Part shown: positions 42,409-52,018 of the stretch, one piece after another
Layout of the letters: each line of letters opens with the position of its first letter
Numbering within the stretch: position 1 is the first letter of the stretch
Source: Streptomyces sp. MJM8645
Lineage (GTDB): Bacteria > Actinomycetota > Actinomycetes > Streptomycetales > Streptomycetaceae
NCBI RefSeq assembly: GCF_001625365.1
Contig: NZ_LJJF01000001.1
Span: 682,001-746,000 of the forward strand
Length of the DNA stretch: 64,000 nt
Direction: 5' to 3'
The notes under the pieces: model-generated
What the model saw: the letters and a program-made list of their open reading frames with translations, nothing else
Told to the model about the DNA's origin: nothing
Database searches by the model: none
Program-made: the position numbers and the translations under genes

Positions 42409-44738
42409 CCCACCGATCCGACCGATCCGACCAAGCCGACCGATCCGACCTGTCGCCACAGGAATCGACGGCGCGGCGGCACGGCTGGGAGCTGCTGCCC
42501 ACGGTCGTCCTGCGCAGCGCCGGGTTCCCCTGGCAGATGGTCGAGCGACTGGCCTGTGAACGGACCCGTCTGCTCATCGAGGAGCTGTTCGCCCTGGAGG
42601 CCCGGTCGGCCGACGTGGCATCACGGCTGCACCCGGCCGGGCGGCTGTCCCGGGGCCAGCAGGCCAAGTTGCGCGGTCTGCGGCCGCTGCCCGCGTCGGA
42701 CAACCTGCCCGCCGACTGGCTGGCCGAGTGGAACGCCGCGGCGGAGCGGGTGAGCGCGGTGCGGGAGCGGTTCGCCGCCACCGTCGAGGCCGACACGGCG
42801 GCGGTCGACGAGGCGCTCGCCGCCGTCCGCACCGATCCGCGGGTCAACGACGCCATCGTCTGCTCGTCGCCCGCCGTCCACCGCGATCTCGCGCGGGGTG
42901 CGGCCGGCGGCCGGATCCGGCGCCAACTCGCCTCCTACGCACAGCGGCTGGCGTCCAAGAGCGAGACGATGAGCTTCTTCGGGCCCATCAACTACGGCAG
43001 GCTCAGCCCCGGCTCCGACGCCGCCACGGCGCTGGACTGGGAGGGCCACACCGCGATCCCGGTCCGCCAGGCGCACACCGCGGCCCGGGTCAACGACGCC
43101 GTGCAAGGCCTGCTGCTGGGCGATCCGGCGCTGGCCGAGCGGCTGGCGCCGGTGCGCAAGACGATGACGGGGCCGCCCCGCGGCACGGGCGTCGGCGCGG
43201 CGCTGCTGCGGGAGGCCGACGGCGTACGGACGGTGGCCCGGATCGCGTCCGGGTGCGGTGCCGGCGCCCCGGAGGCGGTGGAGGCGTTCGCGGCCGCCGT
43301 GGCGAAGGGGACGCTGACGCACACCCTGTGCCCGCCGGCGACCGTGGTCGACCCGCTGCGCTGGACCCTGGAACGCATCGACGCCTCGGACACCGAGACG
43401 GCCGCCCGCGCGGCCGGGGTGCGGGCCCTGCTGGTGAAGGTGCTCGCACTGCTCGACGGCTACCCGTCGGCGCCGCCCGAGCGGAAGCTGACCGTCCAGG
43501 CCGAACTGGAGTCGCTGCTGCCCGTCGCCGACCGCTCGGCGGAGCGCGGCCGCTTCTACAACGACCGGGTCGTAATCCACGAGGCCGCCGTCGGCACAGC
43601 CCGGCTGGAGGTCCGCGGACCGCTGGCCCGCGACATGTGCGACACCGTCGCGCCGGTGCTCGACCTGCTGGCCCACGAGGCCGAGGCGACCCGCGTACGC
43701 ACCAACCGGGCGGTCGCGGCCCGGCTGGGAGCGGGACGCATCCCGCTGCTGCGGGCGCTGCGGGAGTGCGCGGACCTCGCCATCGAGCCGGGCGGAGAGC
43801 TCGGCGCCGAGCTGAGCCGGGTGATCGGGGCCGAAGGCGCGGACCGGGCCGAAATCGACGTGGCGGGGCTGCTCGCCGCGCCGCCACCGCCCGCCGCCCC
43901 GGTGCTGTGCTCCATCGACGTCCTGATCGCGGCTCCCGACCTGGCCGGATACCAGCCGGGGGTGACCCCGCTCGTGCTCGGCGACATCCACGACGCGGCG
44001 CTGCTCACCCCGTGGGCGCTGCAGTTCCATCCGGACGCCGCGGCGCTGCTCGCCGAGCGGGACGCCGGGGTGCGCAGGGCCCTGGGCGACCAGGTGGCCG
44101 TCAATGTGATCTCCCGTCGTACGACCGGGCTGCCGCCGCTGGAGTTCCCCGGGGTGGTGCTCGAACTGGGCGGCATCGCCGGCCCGGACCGGGAGCGGAT
44201 CGGCCTGGACCAGCTGTGGCTGGAGAGCGACGGCGAACGGGTCGTCCTGCGCGGCGACACCCACCCCGGCCGGAGCCTGCTGTTCCACAACGGCGAGCTC
44301 GACACCGCCGTGCACACCGCGCTGGCACTGCCCCGGATCCGCCGCCCGGTGCTGCCGGACCTGCCGCACGTGCCGCGGCTGCGCTGGGGCAACGTGGTGT
44401 TCTCGCGGCGCCGCTGGGCGCTGCCGAGCGCGGCGCTGCTGGAGGCGCACGGCAGCCAGCGCGACGCCGAGCGGCTGCTCGCCACGGCCCGGCTGCTCCG
44501 GGAACGGGGCCTGCCCGACCGCTTCTTCGCGAAGTCACCGGCCGAACGCAAACCGGTGTACGTGGACACCGCGAGCCCCGAACTCCTCAAGGGCATGGCC
44601 CGGCTGGCGGGCACGGCGGAACAGCTCCTGCTGTCCGAGACGCTGCCCGCACCCGAGGACGCCTGGCTGCGGGACGGCGAGCTGCGCTTCGCCTCCGAGC
44701 TGCGCTGCGTGTATCTGCGGGGCGGTGGTGAGCGGTGA
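42405..44738 (+). CDS. LanB-like peptide aminoacyl-tRNA ligase (PEARL) 2
   Basis: 777 residues from the ATG at 42405, overlapping the previous stop (ATGA). The hallmark is LASKSETMSFFGP (Lys185); downstream it has RFYNDRVVIHEA, VDVLIAAPD-type strands, FSRRRWALP, FAKSPAERKPVYVDTASP and LPAPEDAWLRDGELRFASEL, all typical of the glutamylation-type lobe reused by PEARLs. No elimination domain. The N-terminal 20 residues are a repetitive Arg-Ser-Asp stretch and probably disordered. It is tightly coupled to its neighbours in the SARP-driven operon. Confidence 0.9.
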   Translation: MTHRSDRSDQADRSDLSPQESTARRHGWELLPTVVLRSAGFPWQMVERLACERTRLLIEELFALEARSADVASRLHPAGRLSRGQQAKLRGLRPLPASDNLPADWLAEWNAAAERVSAVRERFAATVEADTAAVDEALAAVRTDPRVNDAIVCSSPAVHRDLARGAAGGRIRRQLASYAQRLASKSETMSFFGPINYGRLSPGSDAATALDWEGHTAIPVRQAHTAARVNDAVQGLLLGDPALAERLAPVRKTMTGPPRGTGVGAALLREADGVRTVARIASGCGAGAPEAVEAFAAAVAKGTLTHTLCPPATVVDPLRWTLERIDASDTETAARAAGVRALLVKVLALLDGYPSAPPERKLTVQAELESLLPVADRSAERGRFYNDRVVIHEAAVGTARLEVRGPLARDMCDTVAPVLDLLAHEAEATRVRTNRAVAARLGAGRIPLLRALRECADLAIEPGGELGAELSRVIGAEGADRAEIDVAGLLAAPPPPAAPVLCSIDVLIAAPDLAGYQPGVTPLVLGDIHDAALLTPWALQFHPDAAALLAERDAGVRRALGDQVAVNVISRRTTGLPPLEFPGVVLELGGIAGPDRERIGLDQLWLESDGERVVLRGDTHPGRSLLFHNGELDTAVHTALALPRIRRPVLPDLPHVPRLRWGNVVFSRRRWALPSAALLEAHGSQRDAERLLATARLLRERGLPDRFFAKSPAERKPVYVDTASPELLKGMARLAGTAEQLLLSETLPAPEDAWLRDGELRFASELRCVYLRGGGER

Positions 44739-46219
44739 CGCGCCGGGTGGTGCTCCCTCCCCTGTTCGATCCGAGTCTGGAACCGGAGCTCGGGCCGGAT
44801 GACCAACTGATCGACGTGAACGCGCACTTCGTCGCACGCCTCGCGGACACCGGGGCACTCGCCGCGCTGGCCGACGACTACGACCTCGGCAGGCGCGGCG
44901 GGAGCGACCCTGCAGAGAACCGGACCAGGGCGCTGTTCGCTCGGGCCGCCGCGAGGGTCACCGCACGGGTCACCGCGCGGGGCGGCCAGGCCGCGGGCCG
45001 GCTGCGGGCCATGGGCATGGCGCTACGGCTGGCGGGCGAGGCCGATCCGGCCCTGCGGCTGGCCGCGGACGACGTGGAACTCGTCGGCGGCACCACCGAG
45101 CGTGGGGCCGATGTGGTGCTGGCCGCGCAGCGGACCGAGCTGCTGGGGCCCGAGGCGCGGTGGACTCGTGCGGCGGCCCCGGACGGGCGGGTGCACCTGG
45201 TGATCGAGACCGACCAGCAACTCCCGGCGGCCGCAGTGCTCCTGGAGGCGCTCGGCCCCGCACGGGTCGTGCTGTGCGGGCGTTTCGCCACCGCGCACCG
45301 GGAGGCGCTGCGCGCGCTCGCCCCGTTCTCGGCGGCGGCGGGCTTCGACGACTGGGCGCCGGCCTGGCGGCTGGGCAAGGAGTGGTCGGGGGACGGCACG
45401 CCGGTCCGCTGGGTCCGCCGCGCGGCCGACTGGCCGGCCGGCGCCCCCTGGGCGGGCTGGCTGGCCCCGGACGAGGCGGCGGCGCTGCCCGCCGAGGCGT
45501 GGCGCGAGTGCCGGGGCGCGGCGCTGACCGTGGCACGGCTGGAGTCCTGGGCCGAGGTGACGGGGGCGGACGGCCGCCGTACCGATCTGCGGACCGTCCT
45601 GGACGCGGTGGACGGGGCCCTGCTCCGGGTCGAACTGCTCGTCGGGGCGCCCGGGGTGAGTGCCGAGGAGACGGCCGGCACGGCGCGGAGCCTGCTGTCC
45701 GGGCCGGGCCCCCGGCTCGCGGGGCTCAGCCCGTTCCGGCTGCCGACGGCCCGGGGCGGCGCGGCACCGCAGGCCTGGGGCGGCGTGCCGCTGATCCGGC
45801 ACACGACCCCGGGCAACGACCTGCCCCGCTGGGACCGGTTCAGCGGGCCCGGGACACTCGACGAAACGGCGCGCACCGCGGCGATCGGCGCACTCAACGC
45901 CGAACTCGGCGCCGTGGCCGACCTGTTCCCCGGCCGGTTCGCCTGCTGCGTGCTCGCCGCACCGGACGGGACGACGGTGTGGGAGCCGTCGGCCGCCGTC
46001 GTCGCCGGGGAGGGGCCCGGCCCGGACGGCCAGGGCCCGGGTTCATTCGTGGTGAACCTGCGGACGGGCAGCGCGTTCCGGCTGCATCCGAAGCTGACGC
46101 CGGTCGTGGAGCGGCTCTCGTCCGGCGACACCGCCGTCCTGGACCGGATCAGCGACGGTGCCCGAAGGAAACTGACCGACCGGCTGGTCCAGGCCGGTGT
46201 GATGCGGAGGAGCCAGTGA
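44735..46219 (+). CDS. Uncharacterised cluster protein with a PqqD-like C terminus
   Basis: 494 residues; GTG at 44735, overlapping the previous stop by four bases. No cysteine cluster, P-loop or nucleotide motif is visible in the first 400 residues, which are Ala/Arg-rich with mixed alpha/beta character (VHLVIETDQQLPAAAVLLEA, RVVLCGRFATAHREALRALA). The C-terminal 60 residues (FVVNLRTGSAFRLHPKLTPV, then LDRISDGARRKLTDRLVQAG) resemble the PqqD/RRE leader-recognition winged helix by eye. I therefore guess a peptide-binding role. It lies between the second and third ligase genes with no spacing, so it belongs to the pathway. Its biochemical function is unknown. Confidence 0.75.
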   Translation: MTRRVVLPPLFDPSLEPELGPDDQLIDVNAHFVARLADTGALAALADDYDLGRRGGSDPAENRTRALFARAAARVTARVTARGGQAAGRLRAMGMALRLAGEADPALRLAADDVELVGGTTERGADVVLAAQRTELLGPEARWTRAAAPDGRVHLVIETDQQLPAAAVLLEALGPARVVLCGRFATAHREALRALAPFSAAAGFDDWAPAWRLGKEWSGDGTPVRWVRRAADWPAGAPWAGWLAPDEAAALPAEAWRECRGAALTVARLESWAEVTGADGRRTDLRTVLDAVDGALLRVELLVGAPGVSAEETAGTARSLLSGPGPRLAGLSPFRLPTARGGAAPQAWGGVPLIRHTTPGNDLPRWDRFSGPGTLDETARTAAIGALNAELGAVADLFPGRFACCVLAAPDGTTVWEPSAAVVAGEGPGPDGQGPGSFVVNLRTGSAFRLHPKLTPVVERLSSGDTAVLDRISDGARRKLTDRLVQAGVMRRSQ

Positions 46220-48546
46220 GCCGACAGTGGCGCATCGGGCGGGAGTTCATCCTGCGCCATGCGGGAATGCCGTTCGACTGGCTGGAGGAGCTGGGCGCGC
46301 CCCACTCCCTGCTGGAACTCGCGGACGAGCTGCTCGACCGCGAGCGGACCGTCCTGGAGTTGGTGGAGACGCAGTTCAGCGGGCCCCGCGCCGAGTCGCT
46401 GCGCTCCGACGTGCTGCGCGGACGGGCGCGGCAGCTGCCGGCGTCGTCCGGCGGGGAGCAGTGGAGCCGGGCGGTGAGCGCCTGGGCCGACGCCTGGGAA
46501 CGCTACGCGCTCGCCTGCCGGCAGGCCGACGACGAGGCCGGAAAGCGACTGCGGGATCTACTGGCGGATCCGGGGGTCTCCGAGGCCGTGTTCCTGTCCA
46601 ACCCGGACGCGTACCGCAACATGCTGCTCCCGCTGCTGGCGTACGAAGGCCCGCTGACCTCGCGCTGGCGCCGGGTGCGCCGGCAGATGTTCACGTACGT
46701 GCAGCGGTTCTGCGCGAAGAACGAGACGGTGAGCTTCTTCGGGCCCATGGCGTACGGCACGGTGGGCGAGGGCGAGGGTGCCGTGCTGCGCGACGACGTG
46801 CCCCGCGTCCGCCGGGTGTTCTTCTCGCACTGGGCGGCGCGTGCGCTGGCCACGGCGATCGCCCGGGACCCCAGGATCCTTCCGCACCTCGCGTTCCACT
46901 CCACCGGACGGGGTGACGCGGCGCGGGAGCCGCTGCTGCCGCTCGTGGCCCCGGACGGAACGGTGTTCCGCGACGTGGTGCGCGCCGCCGGGCAGCCGGC
47001 CCGCGACGTGGCCAGGACGCTGATGCGGCTGGTGGCCGAGGAGGCCGTCACCATCGGCCTCGGCGGCGGCGACTACGACCTGGAGCCCCTCGCGACGCTG
47101 CGGGACCAGCTCTCCGCGCTGCCCGCCTCACCGGCCCGCGAGCTGTGGCTCGACCGGACAGGCGAACTCGCATCCCTCATCGGCGAGTTGGCGCAGGCGC
47201 CGCTGGACCGCAAGGCGGCCGCCGTCGCCGCCCTGGAGGAGCGGTTCACCGAGTTCACCGGCAGGCCGGCCAGGAGGGGCGCCGGTGCGGCGTACGCCGA
47301 CCGCGCCGTGTTCTTCGAGGAGTGCGCGTCGCCCTTCGCGCTGACCCTCGGAGCCGGGCTGGTCGGCGACTGGGAGCGGCAGCTCGCCCCCGTGCTGGAG
47401 GTGTGCACCGCGCACGGGCAGGCCGCCCAGCGCGCCGCGGCGGCCGCAGTGCGCGACGCCTTCACGGACGGGACCGCAGGAGAAACGGGCCCAGCCGGGG
47501 CACCGGCCACGGAGTTGGACCTCCTCACGTACGCGACCCGAGCGGCCGCGAGCCGGTCCGACTCGACCAGCACCTTCCAGGCGACCCACGCACCCGTCTA
47601 CCCCGGCGCCGACTGGCGGGCCGAGGTCGAGCGGCTGACCGAGGAGGCCGGGGCGCTGGACGGCGACCGGTACGCGGTCATCGACCTGTGCCCCGCGGCG
47701 CCGGACGCCGCCGGGCTCGGCGCGGACGCCCCGCTCGTCCTCTCCCGCGCCCACCACCACCTGCTGGTGCGCAGCTGGCTGGGCACGATGCACCCGGATC
47801 CGGACCGGCTCGGCGCGGACGCCGCCGCCTGGACGGCCGCGCAGGACGGCACGGTCGTCGGCCTCGACTTCGGGCGCCGCAACAAGGGCTACTACCGCTT
47901 CCCCGGCCGCGAGGTCGCGATGCGCCCGCTGACCTGGACCGACCACGACCAGCCGGAGCTGCTGAAGCCGGAGGACCTCACCGTCCGCATCGGGCCGCAC
48001 GACGTCACCCTGCACGATCCGGACGGCAAGGCGGTCAGCGCGTACGTCCCGCTGAGCGACTTCGTCAAGTACGCCCCGATCGCCGCCCTTTCGCATCCGC
48101 AGGTGCTCCACCCCACCTTCACCACCGAGGACGCACAGCCCGAAGTGGCCCTGGGATCGGTCGTCCTGCAGCGGTCCCGGTGGCAGGTGCCCACCGCGGC
48201 GCTCGCGGCACCGGAGCCCGAGGCGCGGTTCCTCGCGCTGCGCAGGCTGGCCCGGGACACCGGAACGCGGTTCGTCTTCTGCCGCAGCGCCCATGAGCGC
48301 AAGCCGTACCTGATCGACCTGGCCTCACCGCTCGCGGCGGACCTGATCAGCCATGTGGCGCGCGGCGCCGAGCAGTTGGGCGTGGAGCGGATGGCGCCGG
48401 GGCCGGACGAGCTGTGGCTGCGCGACGGCGAAGGCCGGCGCTACACCAGCGAGCTGCGGATGCAGATCATCGGCAGCGACGACAGCAGCAGCGGCAGCAG
48501 GAACAGCGACGGCAGCACCAACAGCGACGGGAGCAGCACGCGATGA
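46216..48546 (+). CDS. LanB-like peptide aminoacyl-tRNA ligase (PEARL) 3
   Basis: 776 residues from the GTG at 46216 (GGAGGAG five bases upstream), overlapping the preceding stop. The hallmark is FCAKNETVSFFGPMAYGTV (Lys168). Later it has AVFLSNPDAYRNM, RAVFFEECASPF, GLDFGRRNKGYYRFPG, VLQRSRWQVP, CRSAHERKPYLIDLASP and MAPGPDELWLRDGEG. Same architecture as the other ligases, without an elimination domain. The C-terminal 20 residues are a Ser/Asn/Gly/Asp run encoded by imperfect short repeats and are probably a flexible tail. Confidence 0.9.
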   Translation: MSRQWRIGREFILRHAGMPFDWLEELGAPHSLLELADELLDRERTVLELVETQFSGPRAESLRSDVLRGRARQLPASSGGEQWSRAVSAWADAWERYALACRQADDEAGKRLRDLLADPGVSEAVFLSNPDAYRNMLLPLLAYEGPLTSRWRRVRRQMFTYVQRFCAKNETVSFFGPMAYGTVGEGEGAVLRDDVPRVRRVFFSHWAARALATAIARDPRILPHLAFHSTGRGDAAREPLLPLVAPDGTVFRDVVRAAGQPARDVARTLMRLVAEEAVTIGLGGGDYDLEPLATLRDQLSALPASPARELWLDRTGELASLIGELAQAPLDRKAAAVAALEERFTEFTGRPARRGAGAAYADRAVFFEECASPFALTLGAGLVGDWERQLAPVLEVCTAHGQAAQRAAAAAVRDAFTDGTAGETGPAGAPATELDLLTYATRAAASRSDSTSTFQATHAPVYPGADWRAEVERLTEEAGALDGDRYAVIDLCPAAPDAAGLGADAPLVLSRAHHHLLVRSWLGTMHPDPDRLGADAAAWTAAQDGTVVGLDFGRRNKGYYRFPGREVAMRPLTWTDHDQPELLKPEDLTVRIGPHDVTLHDPDGKAVSAYVPLSDFVKYAPIAALSHPQVLHPTFTTEDAQPEVALGSVVLQRSRWQVPTAALAAPEPEARFLALRRLARDTGTRFVFCRSAHERKPYLIDLASPLAADLISHVARGAEQLGVERMAPGPDELWLRDGEGRRYTSELRMQIIGSDDSSSGSRNSDGSTNSDGSSTR

Positions 48547-49808
48547 CGCACACCACGCTCTTCGCCGAGCACTCGCTGCGGATGCGGGCCGACGTGCTCC
48601 CGGACGGCACCGTCTCCACCGAGCGGACCTCGGTGCGCGGAATGAGCGTCGAACGGCACCTCGACCGGGGCTTCACCGAGCACCGCTTCGCCGACGGCGA
48701 CGACCTGCTGGCCTCGGGCGCCGCCGGGGCGGCCCCGCAGGCCGCCGACGCGCTGCGCGAGGTGCAGGAACGGCCGCTGTTCGAGCTGACCCCCGAGCTG
48801 CGCGCCGAGCTCGCCGGGATCGCCGCCGAGACCGGCGCGGAGCTGACCCTGGGGGTGGCCCAGCAGCACGTCGCCGCCGGCGGCGCGGACCGCGTCGCCA
48901 CCACCGAGCGGATCGTCACGACCCTGGAGACCAGGCTGACCGGTGACGACGGCACCGTCCACTCCCGGTCGCTGCTGTGCGCTCCTGCGGGCTCCGACCC
49001 GGGCGGGCTGCGGGACGCGGCCGTGCGGACGGCCGAGGCGGTGCGCGAACGCCTCGCACTGCCGCTCGCCGCCGAACTCCCGGACGGCGCCGACCTCGTG
49101 CTGCTGCCCGGCCTCGCCGGGGCGTTCTTCCACGAGATCGTCGGACACCCGATGGAGGCCGACGTGGTCGCGTCCGGAACGAGCTACCTCGGGGCGCGCG
49201 CCGGGCGGCGGGTCGCACCCGCGTGGCTGTCGGTGCTCGACGGCGGTGCGCACGACGGGCCGGGCTACCGCAGTCCGTTCGACGACGAGGGCACCCCGTG
49301 CCGCACCCTGCGGCTGATCGACCGGGGCACGGTGGGGCCGCCGATGACCGACCGGGCGCTCGCCGCCCTGCTCGGCGGCGGCCCCGGCACGGGCCATGGG
49401 CGCAAACAGAGCTACCGGCATCCGGCGATCCCCCGGATGACCCACACCGTGGCCCTGATCGAGCCCGCGGCCGAGCCGGAACCGCCCTCGGGCGGCTGGA
49501 TCGCCCCGTACGGGCTGCGGCTGGACATGATGAACATCGCCTCGGGCGCCTTCGTCTTCCACGCCCCGTTCTCCCTACTGCACCGCGTCGACGGCAGCAC
49601 CGCCCGGCTGGGCCCGCTGACGGTGACCGGTGACGGAGCGCGGGTGCTCGCGGGTCTGCGGCCCTACGAGCACCGGGTCGCCGCCTATCTGCGGGCCACC
49701 GGGGGCTGCGGGAAGCTGGGGCAGTACCCGGTGCCGGTGTCGTTCGCGAACGCCGGGTTCCGGCTGCCGGCCGGGCTCGTCGGGCTGCGGGCGGTGGCCC
49801 GTGGCTGA
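48543..49808 (+). CDS. TldD-family zinc protease
   Basis: 421 residues; ATG at 48543 overlapping the previous stop. The zinc motif HEIVGH (His197, Glu198, His202) sits in AFFHEIVGHPMEADVVASGT, and the third ligand is probably Cys389 in GGCGKLGQYPVPV, as in E. coli TldD. It should form a heterodimer with the adjacent PmbA/TldE-like protein and degrade the modified carrier peptide step by step from unfolded ends, freeing the matured amino-acid-derived product. TldD/PmbA pairs do this in microcin B17, PQQ-like and ammosamide systems. All metal ligands are present. Confidence 0.93.
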   Translation: MTHTTLFAEHSLRMRADVLPDGTVSTERTSVRGMSVERHLDRGFTEHRFADGDDLLASGAAGAAPQAADALREVQERPLFELTPELRAELAGIAAETGAELTLGVAQQHVAAGGADRVATTERIVTTLETRLTGDDGTVHSRSLLCAPAGSDPGGLRDAAVRTAEAVRERLALPLAAELPDGADLVLLPGLAGAFFHEIVGHPMEADVVASGTSYLGARAGRRVAPAWLSVLDGGAHDGPGYRSPFDDEGTPCRTLRLIDRGTVGPPMTDRALAALLGGGPGTGHGRKQSYRHPAIPRMTHTVALIEPAAEPEPPSGGWIAPYGLRLDMMNIASGAFVFHAPFSLLHRVDGSTARLGPLTVTGDGARVLAGLRPYEHRVAAYLRATGGCGKLGQYPVPVSFANAGFRLPAGLVGLRAVARG

Positions 49809-50943
49809 GACCAGGATCCGTGCCTCCGGAATCGTCACGCCCACCCGCGGCGCGCCGCGGCTGACCGTCTCGCTCGACACCCTGCGCCTCGAACGGGACG
49901 CGACGGGCCGGGTCACCGGCTCCCGGCGGGTCGCCGGATCGGCGGACCAGGACGCGGGCAAGGAGACCGGGCTGCTGCTCACCGAGGCGGCCGAACGGAC
50001 GGCGTCGGCCGTCGCCGGGCTCCAGAGCGCGGTGGCGCAGATCCACGAGTGGCGTGACGGCGACGGCCTGCCGGTGTCCCGGCGGGCCGAGTTGCTGGCC
50101 CGCGTCGAGACCCCCGGCGGTCCCGTACTGCTCGGCACCAGCGGCCCGGGGGATCCGGCCGGGCTCGTGGACGCCCTGCCCTGGGACGAACTCGGGGCAC
50201 TCTCGGAGCCGTTCGTACCGGCCGACCCGCCGGACGACTGGCGCGAGCGGCCGCTGCTGCTGCGGCCCTCCGCGGCGTCGGTGCTGGTGGCCGGTGCGGC
50301 CTTCTCGCTGACCTCGCGCGGGGGGCGCGCGACCGCCGCCCGGCTGGCGGGGCGGCGGATCCTGCCGCAGCTGACCCTGACCGACCTGCCGTCGGCGCCG
50401 CCCGGGTCGGGGCTGAACGGGTCGGGGCTGGACGCTTCGGCGCTGGACGGGGCGGCGCTGGGCGCTTCGGGGCTGGACGACCGGGGCGACCCGGCGCTGC
50501 CCACCGTCCTGGTCGACGGCGGCCGGATCTGCCCGCCGCCCCCGCTCGCCGAGGGCATCGCGCTCGGCCGGGCCGTGTGGGACCACGACACCGGCGGGTT
50601 CGGCCCGCCGCCGCTGGCCCGGCTCGAACTCGACGGGCCCCGGGCCGAGGTGCCCCCGGACGCGGTGGAACTCGTCTGGTGCGTGGAGGGCCTCCAGCGC
50701 TACCACGGCGACGGCACCGTCCGGCTCCAGTGCCTGGCCAGGGTCGCGGACCGGCCCGGCGGCTGGTTCCGCCTCGCCCTGCGGGGCAAACCCGTCCATC
50801 TGCTGCGCCAGGCCCGCGGCCTGGCCGACCCACCCATGGCTGTCCACAGCGACAGCGACGTGACCACCCGCTCGCTGGTACTCGCCGGCGCGGCCGAAAT
50901 GGAAGGTGCAGGACATGCCGTCGTCACCGTCATCACCCCCTGA
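49801..50943 (+). CDS. PmbA/TldE-like partner of TldD (diverged)
   Basis: 380 residues from the GTG at 49801, overlapping TldD by eight bases. It has no HExxxH motif, as expected for the non-catalytic TldE/PmbA subunit. The RLTVSLDTLRLERDATGRVT start and the GGRATAARLAGRRILPQLTL middle fit that fold by eye, but sequence similarity is weak, and the assignment rests mainly on its position. A run of Gly-Leu-Ser-Asp repeats (about residues 200-225) is probably a loop. It ends 29 bases inside the next gene. Confidence 0.65.
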   Translation: MAETRIRASGIVTPTRGAPRLTVSLDTLRLERDATGRVTGSRRVAGSADQDAGKETGLLLTEAAERTASAVAGLQSAVAQIHEWRDGDGLPVSRRAELLARVETPGGPVLLGTSGPGDPAGLVDALPWDELGALSEPFVPADPPDDWRERPLLLRPSAASVLVAGAAFSLTSRGGRATAARLAGRRILPQLTLTDLPSAPPGSGLNGSGLDASALDGAALGASGLDDRGDPALPTVLVDGGRICPPPPLAEGIALGRAVWDHDTGGFGPPPLARLELDGPRAEVPPDAVELVWCVEGLQRYHGDGTVRLQCLARVADRPGGWFRLALRGKPVHLLRQARGLADPPMAVHSDSDVTTRSLVLAGAAEMEGAGHAVVTVITP

Positions 50944-52018
50944 CTTCACGCTCATCGGCGGAGGGATCGTCGGCGCCTGCCTCGCCGAGGAGTTGAGCGA
51001 CAGCGGGGCGTCCGTCCGGGTGCTCGACTCCGGTGCCGAACCCGGGCACTCGACCAACCGCGCGGCGGGGGTGGCAGTCCCCTCGCTGCGCTACCTCACC
51101 GACCGGGAGTTCTACGACTGGCTGCGCACCGCCAAGCGGGACCTGGACGCCGACGTCGCCCGGCTGGAGCCGGAGTACGGCGCGTTCAGCGTGGCCAGGC
51201 CCATCCTGCGCGCCCTGCGCGAGACGGACGTCGAGGCCCACGGCGACGTGCTGAGCGGGCTCGGCGTCGGCGACTGGGTGGAGGGCGACGCCCTCGCGCA
51301 GGCCGCGCCCGGGCTCAAGCTGCCGACCAGCAGGCGCTACCTCCTCGACCCGGACGGGCTGATGATCGACGGCCGCCGCTACCTGGACGCCGTACGGCGC
51401 CGGTGCCTGGCCCGGGGCGTCGACTGGCAACAGGGCGTCACGGTCCGGGAGGTGCGCGAGGAGGGCGCGGCCGTCTCGGTGGTGACCTCCGACGGGACGC
51501 TCCGCGCGGACCGGGTGGTGATCACCGCCGGCGCCTGGAGCTCGGGCAAGGGCCTGGCCGAGGCGACCGGAGTCCGGCCGCAGCGCGGGCAGATGGCGGT
51601 GCTGCGGACCGACGAGGAGCTGAACTGCATCCTGTCCTCCGCCTACTACCTCGCGCCCGGGGTCGGTGACGACGTGATCGTCGGTGCGACGGAGGAGGAC
51701 ACGGGCTTCGCCGAGCACGTGACCACCCAGGGCATCGCCAACCTGCTGCGGTTCGCCACGACCGTCATGCCGGGGCTCGCGGACTCGGTGCCCGTGGAGC
51801 TCCGCGCCGGACTGCGCCCGGTGTCCGGCACCGGACGGCCGCTGGCGGGCGCGCTGCCCGGCCACGAGCGGATCTTCCTGTCGGCCGGCCACGCCGGGCA
51901 CGGGCTGCTCTCGGCGCGCGCCACCGGCAAGGGCATGGCGGCCGGCCTGGTCGGCGACGACTGGGAGGCCCTGCCGTACAGCATGTGCCCCTCGCACGCC
52001 CTGGGCGGTGCCTCCTGA
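50915..52018 (+). CDS. FAD-dependent oxidoreductase (glycine oxidase/DAO-like)
   Basis: 367 residues from the ATG at 50915, chosen over an upstream GTG because GGAAGG lies in front. The FAD-binding start FTLIGGGIVGACLAEELS carries GxGxxG-type glycines at 15-20. RVVITAGAWSS and the C-terminal GHAGHGLLSARATGKGMA complete the DAO fold of glycine oxidase and related amine oxidases. In ammosamide synthesis, a Gly added by a ligase is oxidised by such an enzyme so that its nitrogen stays on the aromatic ring. The same reaction is the likely job here. It overlaps the PmbA-like gene, and its stop overlaps the next start. Confidence 0.88.
   Translation: MPSSPSSPPDFTLIGGGIVGACLAEELSDSGASVRVLDSGAEPGHSTNRAAGVAVPSLRYLTDREFYDWLRTAKRDLDADVARLEPEYGAFSVARPILRALRETDVEAHGDVLSGLGVGDWVEGDALAQAAPGLKLPTSRRYLLDPDGLMIDGRRYLDAVRRRCLARGVDWQQGVTVREVREEGAAVSVVTSDGTLRADRVVITAGAWSSGKGLAEATGVRPQRGQMAVLRTDEELNCILSSAYYLAPGVGDDVIVGATEEDTGFAEHVTTQGIANLLRFATTVMPGLADSVPVELRAGLRPVSGTGRPLAGALPGHERIFLSAGHAGHGLLSARATGKGMAAGLVGDDWEALPYSMCPSHALGGAS

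Noticed and set aside
39910..48546. Class I lanthipeptide cluster
   Set aside because: There is no LanC cyclase, no elimination domain on the LanB-like proteins, and the precursor has no Ser/Thr/Cys core; PEARL chemistry fits better.
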